NCBI GenBank assembly: GCA_964036315.1
Contig: OZ038511.1
Span: 703,729-767,728 of the forward strand
DNA: 64,000 bases
Source: Acanthosepion esculentum
Taxonomy: Eukaryota; Mollusca; Cephalopoda; Sepiida; Sepiidae
Direction of reading: 5' to 3'
Numbering within the stretch: position 1 is the first letter of the stretch; every line of letters starts with the position of its first letter. A program made the position numbers and the translations under genes. The notes under the pieces were generated by a model, which had not been told where the DNA came from, did not search any database, and saw only the letters and a program-made list of their open reading frames with translations. Below are positions 22,523 through 33,409 of this stretch, piece by piece.

Positions 22523-23800
22523 TAAACATATGTCCTAAAGGCCATCATTGTACTTCAACACAGTAACTTGTAACAAATTTTTAAAATGTCCTCTGCTTGC
22601 TTCTACACATGTATGCACCCATTGTATCATTGATTGGCAGGCCCTTTCGAATACTTCCACATGATGTTGAATGGTTTTGCTGATCCCTATGACATGTTGA
22701 TGAAGTGTCTCTGCATTATTAATGTCTGCTGCATAAACCAATTGCTTTAGGTGGCCCCACCTAAAATTATGAAAGATTGAGGTCGGGGGAACATACATAC
22801 CATGGAACCTGTCCTCCCCTACTTATCTACCTTTTAAGTTCATCATGAAGAATGGGACTAAATGTGCTGTAACCCCATCAGCATCAACCACATACATCTT
22901 CCTATTAGCAGGGGTACATCCTCTAGTGAGTCTGGAAGAGGGTTTGAAATAAAGTCCCTGTAGACAGTTCCTGTAAGACATGCTGGGAGAACTTATGGAC
23001 CTACCAGAGAGTTACCTACAATTTTAGCCCACCCATTCATCGTAAATTGATGCTGGTGTCTAGTCTGTATTTTACCATGGGGATTCTGATCCACCCACAA
23101 ATGTTAGTTGTATAAATTTGTTATTCCATCTCTCTAAATGTTGCCTCATCCATAAAGAAGTCTGAAGAGACAAACAATGGATCATCAGTTTGTGCAATAA
23201 ACCACTGGCAAAAGTTCCCCCATGGTGAGTGATCAGAGGGTGAAAGACCCTGCAAATTTTGAAAATGTTACAGATACAGGAGATACTCTTGAAGTAGCCT
23301 CCAGCGGTACACTATGAGATGTACACCATTCTAGGGCCACTTGATATTTGCTGATATCTGGATCATCTCCTACAGCCTGTAGAAAGTGTCCTTCATGGTC
23401 AGGCTTACAAGCAGATCTGTCTTCCTCAGTCTATAGTTTGTGGTGACATGGACCCTATCTCAGCAATGTGACGATAAAGAACAGCAAATCTTAGATGACT
23501 CGGCTGCCTTCAGTTTGGAAATGCAATTTGGTACAACCATGCAGCCTTGTGACCATTACCATTCATGTGGTTGTATGTAAAAATCACATTTGCTTCCTCA
23601 TGATATGAATATTCTGTCATTGTTAAATGGAACTTTTCTCAATTAACTCACTACGACATGCATTAAACATTGAAAAAAAACAGACTAGCCACAAATGTAC
23701 ACATCTAACCTCATCAATGTGGCCATAAAGCACCATCTACTGTAAATTTTCTATAGATTAACAACTCAAAAATGAAGGATTTGCAGATATATGTTCATAT
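22523..23800 (-). mobile_element. Tc1/mariner-superfamily transposon (DDE_3/DUF4817-like), dead
   Basis: An element of about 1.28 kb holding a single transposase pseudogene on the minus strand. Its ends (22523-22545 and 23775-23800) share a weak inverted match around AACATATG and CCT-rich bases, so the exact boundaries are uncertain. The left end abuts (TA)n and the right end abuts a short TA tract. The transposase resembles a widespread insect/mollusc family with an unusual N-terminal domain. Confidence 0.7.
22535..23620 (-). pseudogene. DDE transposase pseudogene (DUF4817/DDE_3 type)
   Basis: Starting at the ATG ending at 23620, the minus strand reads MTEYSYHEEANVIFTYNHMN, the helix-turn-helix beginning typical of the family. 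FASGLLHKL-like text is followed by FMDEATF near 23150 (first catalytic Asp, family form FTDESTF). Then comes VGGSESP (the WADENP region). VDADGVTAHLVPFF near 22870 corresponds to HDGAPAH, the second Asp. WGHLKQLVYAADINNAETL near 22770-22690 follows the third catalytic residue, whose SPDLTPLDFF box is lost. Several shifts and stops separate the segments. The last 87 codons (22798-22535) remain open. Confidence 0.72.
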
Positions 23801-23819
23801 GGTATATATATATATAAAC

Positions 23820-24110
23820 ATAAATATAAAAGTGGACATGGAAGTCAGCACTTAGAGGCGACAGTCTGTTTCATGCTAGTGCAATCGTCAGGCGACTAGT
23901 GCTGTTATTTTTCTCGGCTATTTATATATAAGGGTCAGTGGTGCATTATGGGTAGTCTATTTTGGCGGTTACTTTTACCGGAAGTCACTTATTTGTTTAT
24001 TTATTTATGTCAAATTATTTTGCTTTTTTTTTTGTTTGTTTTTTTTTTCATTTTATTTTTATTTTTTATCTTATATATTTATTTATTTATTTTTTATTTT
24101 GAGAATAAAT
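23820..24110 (-). mobile_element. Penelope-like element 3' end (minus), short copy
   Basis: Matches the outer 250 bp of the Penelope-like copy at 56340-58165 in the same orientation. Shared blocks include CTTAGAGGCGACAGTCTG, ATTTTTCTCGGCTATTTATA, GGTCAGTGGTGCATT and TTACCGGAAGTC. It holds no coding sequence. The first 75 bp carry the hammerhead-like core listed at 23857-23893. Confidence 0.75.
23857..23893 (-). ncRNA. hammerhead-like motif at a Penelope-like terminus (copy c)
   Basis: The minus strand gives CTGACGA, a small hairpin (TTGCACTAGCAT), GAAAC, AGACT and GTC in that order. This matches the hammerhead core order CUGANGA - stem II - GAAA - stem III - GUC. Stem I is weak here (CGC opposite GCC) and the first stem II pair is not the usual G-C. 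Penelope-like elements are known to carry hammerhead motifs. This copy is probably inactive. Confidence 0.4.
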
Positions 24111-24574
24111 GATACCTAACAGACCATCTTAACACTCCGAGCACATATTAGCTCTGATCTTTGAATGTATGTTAAATTATGTGTGGCCATCTATAAAACC
24201 TGACACATACGGAATGTTCATTTCATCACTATTGCCAGTATCAAAGCACTACTGATGCATCAGGTCCATCATGTGCTGTGGTTTTTGAAAATGATCACCC
24301 AGTTTCTTGAAGGCCCACAGTTTAACCTTACTTATATATAATTAGTTGAATAAAAGATGCCTTATTGGAATGACACCTGATGGCACTGGACACTTTCAGC
24401 TCCTTATTGCCATATGCATTACAGTGTGAAACAGAGATCAGTATTATTATGTCACAAGAAGACCAACAATTTTGAAAAATTTCAATAGAATATATCTACC
24501 ACTCACTTGCATGCATATTCTCAGGTTAAAACCAGCTTTGTCCTTCAGAGTACAGCATTTTTATTTTCTGCCAG

Positions 24575-24615
<41 letters not shown>

Positions 24616-24802
24616 AGTGGAAACTGAGGTCAACACCAAGTACCAGTAGAGTCTATTTTGTGATTGAACACAATTTTCAGGCCTCTTGGTGTTGCCTCAC
24701 AGTTTTGATTTCAGTGTACACTTTTATATTAATATGCTCTGATCCTGATAATATTTTAACCCATAAATATAGTATACCTTAAAACTATATTATTTTTATC
24801 AA

Positions 24803-24840
<38 letters not shown>

Positions 24841-25560
24841 AATGGATAAATAAAAATTTCTATGTCTCATGTTCTGATTTAGAGATGTAGATCAATATGT
24901 CATGGTTTAGATAAATCTATTGAATCTATTAAGATATCATATCTTTTAAAATGTGTTGTGTGAAAAAAGTTAATTTTCAAAATCAATTAATTTTTTCCAG
25001 TTTTAAAGACATTATTACGTGACAGAATCTAATATGAAATTGTACAATTATGTGCATTGAAAAATGTTTGCCACTATAGAAAAGAATTTCTATAAAAAAT
25101 AAATATAAGAAATAGTTCTAATTATTTATAGATTATTAAATTTTAGTTCCATTTTAATTATCATAATTTTCAAAATTACTGATTGCCTTGTTGGGTGAAT
25201 CTAAATTAGGTTTTTGAAAATGAATAGAGACTATTTTGCAAGTCAATATTTTCACAATAGAATTGATATTAAGCAACTCACAAAAGTCAAACTTTCAGGA
25301 TATTTAAGATCTACCACAGGAATTTCTATTTAAAATATAAGTTTTTAATTTAATATATATATAAAGATTGCAAGGGGTTGAAAGAAAGAACAAGATATTG
25401 CAAACTTATTGAGTGATGTGCTTACAATTTTGGAAAGCACTAAAAAAATATTGAACAGAGCTCATAGAAAATAAAAAAAGCTATTTAAAAACAATGATAA
25501 GATATGAATAAGAAAAATACTGGCTTCAGGATCAACTTTTAAGATTGCTAAAAGTAAAGG
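24111..25560. other. unassigned AT-rich sequence with (TA)n arrays
   Basis: (TA)n arrays at about 24578-24614 and 24808-24838. No gene is supported; the open frame across 24507-24782 runs through an array. Confidence 0.5.
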
Positions 25561-26550
25561 GTAATAAGCAAGTCAAGTGGATTGGGCCGCATGAAAATCT
25601 TTGAAGAAGATTTTGTAGTAGAAATGAACAAAGAGAAAAAGTGCAGAATATTGAGAACATTGATTTAAGACATGAAAGTCACCAAATATCACAAAGAGAA
25701 ATGTGTAATTTGGGAAAAAAGGACATGAAAACTGATTTCTAAGTAAATTTTAATGAGGAATGTAGAATTACATTGGATGAAACCTGTTAGAAATAGTCAA
25801 CTAACATAGAAAGCAACAAACTGGAAGAAGTTCAATGTTTTGAGCTAGTACTGTAGGCAACAAAATTATAGATCTCTTATTAATTTCTTAGATTTATACA
25901 GAAAATTATTGTAAGTTTTAAGACATGATATTTTTTGAGTGGTACAGGTTAGAGCCAAGAGGCTTTCAGCTAAAGAGTAGATTTCATATAAGACACTCTA
26001 CCTTCATATTAACCCATCTTGCCAACAACAGTTGCAAAGATACCAGATTAATAGAGAAGCTTTCCACATTCTCTCCAGATAATAATAATTAAAAAAAACT
26101 TGTGCTTCATAATTAAAAGATATGCATATAAAAATGTAAAACAGTATTTAAGTAAAAAAAAGATCTCTGAGATGCAATAAATACTGTTGCAAGTTAACAA
26201 AATCAACGAATAAAAGATTGTTGAATGTCAAGGAGTTCATATTAACAATTAAAATAATAAAATAATGATTTATTTCTGTATAGAGAATACTATGTTAATG
26301 AAATATATGTTGCTCTGGACAATATGTTTTGGGTTTATTTTATAAAAATGCATGTAGTACTTTGCATAATAAGACCTGATAATCAAATTATCAATAGTTT
26401 TTATAAGGATATATTTTATATGTTCAAAAGCATGTGATATATTTCTCTTTTAAATGTAAGATTCAATCTTTCTTACCAAATTGTGAAATGAAAGTTGTCT
26501 TGAATAGCCACTTTTCTAGATCTTTTGGCATTAATGCTCAGTAGTGAAAG
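25561..26550 (+). repeat. decayed RTE-like tail and dispersed repeat, copy 2
   Basis: 25640-25690 (CAGAATATTGAGAACATTG, then GACATGAAAGTCACCAAAT) resembles 15690-15735. 26010-26060 resembles 16950-16990, and 26270-26550 resembles 17590-17870. The same three blocks thus occur twice in the same order, 9-10 kb apart, which points to two very old copies of one long element or duplication. No coding frame survives here. Confidence 0.4.
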
Positions 26551-26559
26551 AGATAATCA

Positions 26560-26940
26560 GTTACCCTGAAAAAATTTGTGTTTTGTGCGCAATCTGCCGA
26601 ATAAAAATTACCAAAAAGTCGTTAGCAAAAATCTACTTCAAAGACTAGAATCCATGCTAATGTTAATGTCTATGCTAAAGCCGTTGTTTTTCGCTTATAA
26701 AGGCAGAAGATTTTCTGAGCTGGTGAACCGAACACGCGTTTTTGCTGGCGAGGAGTGAAGCTTGGACGTGTGATCCACATTTTGTCGTTTCTACGTTGCT
26801 TGTTGGACTGTTACGACGGGCTATCGTTTGAACTGTGATTTGGCTACAAGTGTTGCGATCGAGAAACAGAAGAAATCTACTGCAGACGTTTGTTGCTACT
26901 ATAAGTTGACAGTCTTTTCTTTACTACAACATGCTTGTTT
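26560..26940 (+). promoter_or_regulatory. GC-richer promoter or 5' UTR-like segment
   Basis: This block is richer in GC and CpG than its surroundings (GTTACGACGGGCTATCG, AACACGCGTTTTTGCTGGC). It has a TATA-like CTTATAAAGGC at about 26694-26704. It runs directly into a LINE reverse-transcriptase fragment at 26941. It may be an element 5' UTR with its own promoter joined to an internal piece by deletion, or an LTR-like promoter. The short open frames inside it are not convincing. Confidence 0.35.
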
Positions 26941-27085
26941 CTCCCAGGGCTATATCCTTGAAGCTACATTGTTCCTAATTTTCATCAATGATCTTCCTGA
27001 TGGCATCAGTTCACAGCTTGGTATCTATGCTGATGACTCAACTATTTACTCCTGTCTTATCGGATCAATAAGGTCATATTGGTAG
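26941..27085 (+). mobile_element. jockey-like LINE reverse-transcriptase scrap with YADD
   Basis: Plus strand reads SQGYILEATLFLIFINDLPD then GISSQLGIYADDSTIYSCL, which are RT motifs 4 and 5 including the catalytic Y-A-D-D. It closely resembles the same segment of the minus-strand LINE at 11375-14110. Only about 145 bp survive, and everything before and after is unrelated. Confidence 0.85.
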
Positions 27086-27360
27086 GAATTCCCCATCATG
27101 TGAAAAAGTTGCATCTCTTTTGGAGGTCGTACTCTCTGTTTCAACATGGAGGTGATTCAACAGAAAGTAAGCTGTTAGTTGACTTGAGATCAGCTTTGCC
27201 AGGCAATTCTCCTGATACCAGCAACACATTGTCTGGTGCAGGAGAACCTAATGATTCATCCAGTAGTGATTCATCTGAAGACAAAGTACTTGGAGGGGTA
27301 CCTGGCAGAAGAGGTCTCCCTCTGGTTGCCTTTGCTGTGACCAAAGCAGAGGACAAATAG
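27079..27360 (+). CDS. unrecognised 93-codon open frame, doubtful
   Basis: An open frame with mixed composition rich in Ser, Asp and Glu (SDSSEDKVLGG near residue 64), overlapping the end of the RT scrap. A minus-strand frame overlaps it almost fully. Acidic serine-rich text of this kind occurs in gag-like and linker regions of retroelements. I do not recognise it, and a host coding role is unlikely given the context. Confidence 0.2.
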   Translation: MVGIPHHVKKLHLFWRSYSLFQHGGDSTESKLLVDLRSALPGNSPDTSNTLSGAGEPNDSSSSDSSEDKVLGGVPGRRGLPLVAFAVTKAEDK

Positions 27361-28444
27361 TCCAGGGTTGCATACATTTTTTGCAACACTAGAAGAAAAT
27401 GACTTACCTCCAGGGCAAACACAGATCCAAATGTGTCTCATGAGTAAACTGTCCAAAAAGGAAAAATGATGACTTTGTGGGTTATATTTAAAACAAATAA
27501 ATCCTGGAGTTGGATACTTATCTCGTGTGAGTATTTTTTCACGTATGTAAATTTTGGTTGTCAATAGGTGGATATTGGTAGCAGTTTGAAGAAATGTCTG
27601 TTTCAGCTCAGTAGTGGGTAGCTTGGAAGTCAGACCGTGCTAGTGATCGTAATCATCTAAGAAATAAATTAGTGTCAATCTATTGTGTTTTTCTCAGCCC
27701 TTAAGTGCAGAAAATATCTTTAGTAAATAATCTCTTAACTACTTGCGACGTCATGCATGGCTGGTTTCTCTTGTGTCTTTTGTTCCGTCTCTTGTTGTCA
27801 CTCTCCATGGTGTGCAGGGGTGGGGGTTGTCAGTTTATATCCCTTTTGATGGAGATCCCAACTTACTGGCATGAAGCTTATTTTCGGTTAACATCACAAG
27901 TCTCTTATTAGTTTTTTTTATAATGGAAGTTATGTGTGGAACCTCCTTGATTTTTGTAAGTTTTTAGTCACAAATTAATAGACTTTGGCTCTGCAAACTT
28001 CTGGCCATTCTCAGCTGGGTTTGATCTTTTTATTTGTGGGTTGCCTTCTTGTTAGTTGAGAGAGAAGTATAGAGAATGAGAGAGAGCAAGAAAGAAATTT
28101 AGAGAAAAAGAAAGAGATAATGGTTTTAAAAGAAAAAGCAAATGCCTTATTTTAATTTTAATTCCTTTTATTGTTGTTTATATATATTATTTTTATATTT
28201 TATTTTATTTTTATCAGGACACAACCAAAGTGAGAATCACCAATCCTGATAAAGATTTTGATTACCTCTGCCCAATCCTTTTTTATTTTTGTGAAAAAAA
28301 AATCGTATTTGTTTCCTGAAAAGGAAGAAAAGATATTTAATGTAGTTTGTTTCTTTTTTCTAACAATAGCTTTGAGTCACTCTGAGTCATTCCTTCCAGT
28401 TACGCTGCATTATATTTTAGTATTGTCTAGTGATAGTGCTCTTC

Positions 28445-28448
<4 letters not shown>
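27361..28448. other. unassigned sequence
   Basis: No gene is supported. 28228-28256 (GTGAGAATCACCAATCCTGA) is an inverted copy of 21940-21965, a piece of a decayed dispersed repeat. Confidence 0.4.

Positions 28449-28494
<46 letters not shown>
28449..28494. repeat. (TA)n array
   Basis: About 23 TA units immediately before the SINE at 28497. Confidence 0.95.
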
Positions 28495-28496
<2 letters not shown>

Positions 28497-28497
<1 letters not shown>

Positions 28498-28910
28498 GGC
28501 ATGGTGGAGTAGTGGATAGCATCTCAGGTTGAGGAATTAGAGAGCTGAGTTTGAATTCCAATCAAATCCATTGCATTCACTAATGTGCTAATACCCTTGG
28601 GTAAAGTATTAATCCTCTTCTTCTCCCTCCAGCTATGGATAAATAGCAGGACAGACTGGGTTCTATAGCCTTGGATAGCAACTGGTCTAGGAGAAGGACA
28701 ACTCTGAATTCAAAACCTGCGGAGAGTCGTTTGGGGAACTTGTGACACGTATTGCATCATGTCTCTGTATTCAGTCCCTCAAAAAGTGTGGTTGGTCCTG
28801 CACAAAGCCTTCACCACTATAATCAAATCATATGTGCTGGTGTCTGGGCTGTCGGTTCCTTGGAACTGAGATGCTTGACCCTCATATATCGAATATGACG
28901 AGAGTCCACC
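28497..28910 (+). mobile_element. tRNA-derived SINE, long copy
   Basis: The head has an A box (TGGAGTAGTGG, 28505-28515) and a B box (GAGTTTGAATTCC, 28547-28559) about 32 nt apart, as in a Pol III promoter of tRNA origin. A body of about 340 bp follows, including CTCCAGCTATGGATAAATAG, ACTCTGAATTCAAAACC and the tail block TTGACCCTCATATAT. The tail reaches the left end of the Tigger element within a few bases. The same body is found inverted at 31190-31999 on the other side of that element. Confidence 0.8.
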
Positions 28911-28913
28911 ATA

Positions 28914-28938
28914 TATAGTAGAACCTTGTAGTATAAGT
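28914..28938 (+). repeat. Tigger left terminal inverted repeat
   Basis: TATAGTAGAACCTTGTAG… is the inverted partner of 31156-31180. It directly follows the SINE tail. Confidence 0.75.
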
Positions 28939-29350
28939 GCACCATTATATGAACAACTTGCTTTACAAGCTGCCATTCATGAGCATTTTTGTATCATAGA
29001 ATGAGTAAAAATTCACAGTACAAACAATCGTCATATACATGAAAGCAGTCAGTGACTGAGGTAAAGGGAAACGTTACCAGCTGATGTCATCTATTTCTAA
29101 GAAACAACACAGTCAAATGCAAGGTAAAATGCATCTGTTAATGCCTGATGTCCAGAACATTTCATTTTATTAGAGAAAATTCTTCAAAGTACTTATCACA
29201 GATAAGGTTACCTAACAATGCTATCGATTGCTTCTCTTTCTTGTTTGTTACTGACCATCACCTAAGCTCAATTCAAGTATTCATTTTATAGCGATAATGC
29301 CCTGATCATTTTGTGCCAGAGAATTTTATTTAACCATTTGAAAAAAGTAA

Positions 29351-30890
29351 GTGTTAAAGATAAGGAGTAATAAGAAGAAAAAACTAATTACATTAGAAGT
29401 GAAAAAAGAAATAACAGAAAAATACAAGGGAGGAATGCTTGTAGTGGATTTGGCAGGGAAATACGACCAAATGATGTCAACAATCTGTACCATCCTGAAG
29501 CAGAAGGATGAGATAAAGGGTGTTACATCAGCAAAAGGTGTCTCCAGGCTGTTCAGGCAAAGGATGAATATCCATGAGGAGATGGAAAAGCTGCTTCTCC
29601 TTTGGATTAACGAGAAACAATTCACAGGTGATATTCTGACGGAAATAGTTATTGCTAAGAAATCTAGAGTACTGTATGGGAATCTCCAGAAGCAGAAGTT
29701 GAGATCATTGATGCAAGAGACTCCAGCAAAAGAGGTTAATGCCAGTTGGGGCTGGTTCAATAATTTTAAGAAGTGAACTTGTGTGAATAGTGTTATGAGA
29801 CATGGTGGAGCAGCCAGTTCTGATGAGAAGGCAGCCAACTTGATTCTCAACAAGTGTTTAATTACGATGAGACTCTTCTGGAAGAAAATGTCCAGGAGGA
29901 AATACATCACCACCAAGGAGAAAAAGATGTCAGGTCACAAGCCTATGAAAGATAGACTAATTCTTATATTCTGCACTAATGTGAGTAATGATCTGAAAAT
30001 CAATACCTGCTTGCATATCATTCAGGGAACCCCCAGGCATTCAAGGTACATAAGATCCAGAAGAGGCAATTGCAGGTCATGTGGGGGGCTAGCAGTAAGG
30101 CCTAGGTCACAAGGCAATTTTTTGTAGAATGGATCATTGATGTTTTTGGCCCTCAAGTCCACACATTCCTCAAAAAGAATGATCTTCCTATGAAGGCCCT
30201 ATTCATCCACGATAATGCCCCTAGATACTCTCCAAACCTCTACAATGAAATCTTGGAAAATTTGAAATTCATTAAAGTTTTTTACCTGCCACCTAACACC
30301 ATCCTTATCTTGCAAGCCCATTGAGTAGCAAGTGATTTCCAATTTTAATAAATTTTATACCAATTGGTATTTTGATGTTACTGAGAATACAAACCTGACC
30401 TTCATGATTTCTGGAAGGACCACTTTAACATTGCGAACTACCTCAGCATCATTGATGTGACCTGACAGGATGTGATGAGGCAGACCCTGAATTCTGTGTT
30501 GAAGAAGCTGTGACCTGAATGCAGCCCTGACGAGGAATTTGAGAATTTCACCACAGATGAACCAGAAGTCAAGGAGATAGTGTCTCTTGGCAAGTCTTTA
30601 GGCCTCGAGGTTGATGCAGGCAATGTTGATGAGTAAGGAGAGGAGCTGACAACAGAGGAACTTTAGCTGCTTCAGCACCAAACATAGATGAAGTAAAGGA
30701 ACTAGCCATGGAGGAAAGTGTGTCAGAGATTGCCCCCATGAGTGAGATGAAAGAAGTGTTGGCAATGTGGAAAAAATTGCACAACTTTTGTTGCATTTTG
30801 TAATCAAGAATGAAACAGATTTCTATTGATAAGTTTCTAATACGACCTGCAAGTGCTAAAAACAAATCAAATGCTACAAAAGTTCTTAAC
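29351..30890 (+). pseudogene. Tigger/jerky-like DDE transposase pseudogene
   Basis: The start (29351-29776, 141 codons) has KKKLITLEVKKEITEKYKGG, the CENP-B-type N-terminal helix-turn-helix. The second DNA-binding half ends at SWGWFNNFKK, followed by a stop. Across shifts the catalytic core reads VMRHGGAASSDEKAANLI near 29795. LFWKKMSRR, the YNYDETGLFWKKMP region carrying the first Asp, is near 29875. HKPMKDRLILIFCTN follows near 29940, then LFIHDNAPRY-type text near 30205 (second Asp). FYLPPNTILILQ precedes the third residue near 30285. The C-terminal part reaches FENFTTDEPEVKEIVSLG near 30540-30590. Multiple shifts and stops inactivate it. Confidence 0.85.
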
Positions 30891-31155
30891 TTCTGAGTGA
30901 AAATGCCAGAAACTTTCTTATGAATGGTTTGTAGTTTAATATAAGCTGTTTATTTCTTTCATTCTCTCTTATCGTGTTCTTATTACTTTTCTTTTTGTGA
31001 TTTAAATTCTTACTGTTCCTTTTTCTATTTTAAACATTTTTAAAAGGCATTTTGGATGCTTCAGGGGAATTGAAATGAATTAATTAATCTTCCATTAATT
31101 TCAGTGGGAAAAATATTTTGTAATATGTGTAATTTGTAATCTGGGAACTAATTAA

Positions 31156-31180
31156 ACTCGTACTGTAAGGTCCGACTATA
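31156..31180 (-). repeat. Tigger right terminal inverted repeat
   Basis: The reverse complement begins TATAGTCGGACCTTACAG…, with 19 of 25 positions shared with the left end. A second SINE tail, in opposite orientation, starts within about 10 bp. Confidence 0.75.
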
Positions 31181-31506
31181 TATATAAAATAAACTCTTCC
31201 ATCGTTTTTTATGTATGAGGGTCCAGAAGTTCAGTTCTTAGAACTTAACAGCAAGTCTACCCATGCATATAATTTTATTATAATGATGAAAACTTGTTCA
31301 GAACCAACCACACTTTTTGGAATCACTGATTACAGAGAACTGGTGCATATAATGTGCCACAAGGTTTCCAAATGATGTTCTTCAGGTTTTGTATTTAGAG
31401 TTTTCCTTCTTTTAGATTTGTTGCCAACCAATTCTATCAGGCCCAGTCTGTTCTGATATTCCCCCATAGCTGGCAGGAGAAGAGATGGATTCATATATTT
31501 CATAAG

Positions 31507-31707
31507 TGTTATGGTAATTTACCCACACACACACATGGACTCTCCCAGCTATAAATATGTTATGGTAATTTACCCATGCAGACATGAACTCTCCATGCTA
31601 TAAATATGTTATGGTAATTTACCCATGCACACATGGACTCTCCCAGCTATAAATATGCTATGGTAATTTACCCCCACACACATGGACTCTCCAAGCTATA
31701 AATAGGA
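31507..31707 (+). repeat. four copies of a 49-51 bp repeat within the LTR U3
   Basis: Each copy has TTATGGTAATTTACCC, a CA-rich centre and GGACTCTCC, then GCTATAAATA. The fourth copy supplies the TATA box used in the LTR. Repeated U3 units of this kind often act as enhancers in LTRs; that role here is inference. Confidence 0.85.
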
Positions 31708-31872
31708 GCAGGTAAGGGCAGTTTCCAGCAGTCAGCTCTGACAGTCAGACCAAACATTCTTGCTGTGACACTCTTGTTTGTATATGTTTGTAATACTGTT
31801 TCTGTTAATATATTTGTTTAAATCAATTCTTCTCTTTGTGTCTTTATTTCTGGCCCTAACGAGGCCACAACA
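31507..31872 (+). mobile_element. solo LTR inserted in a SINE
   Basis: A 366-bp segment starting TGTTATGG and ending CCACAACA, so it has the TG…CA ends and a short TGTT/AACA terminal inverted repeat. It is flanked by ATAAG and GTAAG (TAAG shared), a likely 4-5 bp target-site duplication. Inside are four copies of a 49-51 bp repeat, then CTATAAATAGG at about 31697, a TATA box placed as in an LTR promoter. No internal retrotransposon sequence is present, so it looks like the product of LTR-LTR recombination. No second copy was seen in this window. Confidence 0.7.
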
Positions 31873-31999
31873 GTAAGGGTATTTGTGCATAAATGAATGT
31901 AGAAAACACAACTGGAATTCAAAGTTGACTCTCCAATTTCTTATATCTGAAAATTGAATTCGGCATGAAACAAACTGTTACCATGCCAATCTCACCCAT

Positions 32000-32664
32000 C
32001 ACATAAAACCTACGAGCAAGCTGAACAAACTTTACAAAAAAAAAAAGCCAGACCCTGTACAGAATAAATTAGTTGGCTATATCTGCAATAAACATTGCAA
32101 GTCACTTGAAGAGATTGTGGTAAACATGCAACAGTAGAGACGTAAAAGAGGCCCAGGATCACACATGGACATCTTTGTTAACACCAGTTACATCCTGGTT
32201 TTCTCCGATAACAGCAGGACAGCTCGGCATGTCTAGTTATGAGCCTCTCTACAATTGGCCCAGATCTGGATCTTTGTAAGATGCCTCATGCCAATAAAAG
32301 CAATGGGGAAAGCAGCAGTTGGCAAGATACAGTGTATTGGTCACATGGGCATTTTCTTCCTAAAGTTGCTGTCATGTCCAAGGCAGTGTTATTTTTGTTA
32401 CATCCTGTCTTTTTCCCTTTGCCTATTACCTCCATAGTTGCTGGGAGAGTAATCAGTTGGGTGTTTCCCCCAGACTCAACAATCTCTTGTCATACATTAC
32501 AACTGGCATCAAGAGCAATTGTCATTCTAACAAGAAAGAAACACATTGATCAAACTTATCAGAAATGTTCATACATTTAATGTCTCAACAACCATCCTAA
32601 ATGCATACATATATATGTATTTGTGTGTATTTATTTGTTTCTCTCTCTTCTCTTTCCCTACACT

Positions 32665-32696
<32 letters not shown>

Positions 32697-33135
32697 ATGA
32701 AAATCAATGACAATGTGAAAAAATCGTTTATCTGATGCATTTCATTCTTTAGGACTAAAGTGATGTTTACGTTAATGTGGCAACACAAGATACACGAAGG
32801 AGAGAGGATACTGGAATTTTAATTTAATAAATTTGATTATTTTTTTAAATATGTATATGGGTCTATAGTCTGGGTATTTTCATTTAGTTTCTTTTTCTTT
32901 GTTTTAATCACAAACACATTTACAAAAAAATAAGTTGAAAAGATTAAGATATTAGTGTTTCCTCTTCTTTGTGTGTATGTGGAGTTGTGTTAAAATAAAT
33001 GTCACTTTGTTCCTATGTAGTCCTAAAGGATGAAATGCAGCAGATGACAAAATACATCATGCAAAAATGTTTTTGTACCTTGCCATTGACTTTCCTAGCA
33101 TTGTTCTAGTATATAATAATTTATAATTCAGTTTC
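32000..33135. other. unassigned sequence; (CA)n(TA)n near 32664-32697
   Basis: The plus-strand frame 32239-32580 (113 codons) has mixed composition but resembles nothing known, and no splice or domain evidence supports it. The rest is AT-rich with a compound microsatellite. Confidence 0.35.
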
Positions 33136-33137
33136 TC

Positions 33138-33139
<2 letters not shown>

Positions 33140-33183
<44 letters not shown>
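33140..33183. repeat. (TA)n array
   Basis: About 22 TA units. Confidence 0.95.
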
Positions 33184-33186
<3 letters not shown>

Positions 33187-33409
33187 GCATATCTTCATTT
33201 AAGCATGTATGCTTAAATAATTTAGACATATTAACTATGGCACCTTCCTTGATGAATTTCATCTTAACATCAAGAAACCGATTAGAGAACTAGAAAGGAT
33301 TATTAAAAAAGTAGACATAACATGTCTACATTTAATGAGATATATACATATACATATATATATATATTTAATGATTCATTGAGTCTGAAACCTCTACAGA
33401 ATGCAGAAA

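Larger units (their letters stand above)
28914..31180 (+). mobile_element. Tigger (pogo-superfamily) DNA transposon, dead
   Basis: A 2.27-kb element whose terminal inverted repeats (28914-28938 and 31156-31180, counting the flanking TA) match at about 19 of 25 positions. TA dinucleotides flank both ends, as expected for pogo elements. The subterminal AATGAATTAATTAATC and TGGGAAAAAT blocks near 31075-31115 are the usual Tigger 3' end features. It encodes a single transposase pseudogene on the plus strand. Full length is near the family norm. Confidence 0.88.
31190..31999 (-). mobile_element. tRNA-derived SINE (minus), split by a solo LTR
   Basis: On the minus strand the head side lies at about 31999-31873 (CTTTGAATTCCAG near 31915 is the B-box region). 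The body continues at 31506-31190 with CAGCTATGGGGGAATATCAG, AAAAAGTGTGGTTGGTTCTG and GGACCCTCATACAT. The 366 bp between these halves are an LTR. Joining the flanks restores the SINE body seen at 11080-11100. It is the inverted partner of the SINE at 28497-28910. Confidence 0.75.

Noticed and set aside
26576..26758. 60-codon frame in the CpG-rich block as a host exon
   Set aside because: No splice sites or family resemblance, and the block is joined directly to a LINE fragment.
29326..29916. 196-codon minus-strand frame
   Set aside because: Shadow of the plus-strand Tigger transposase; the plus strand has recognisable domains and the minus strand does not.
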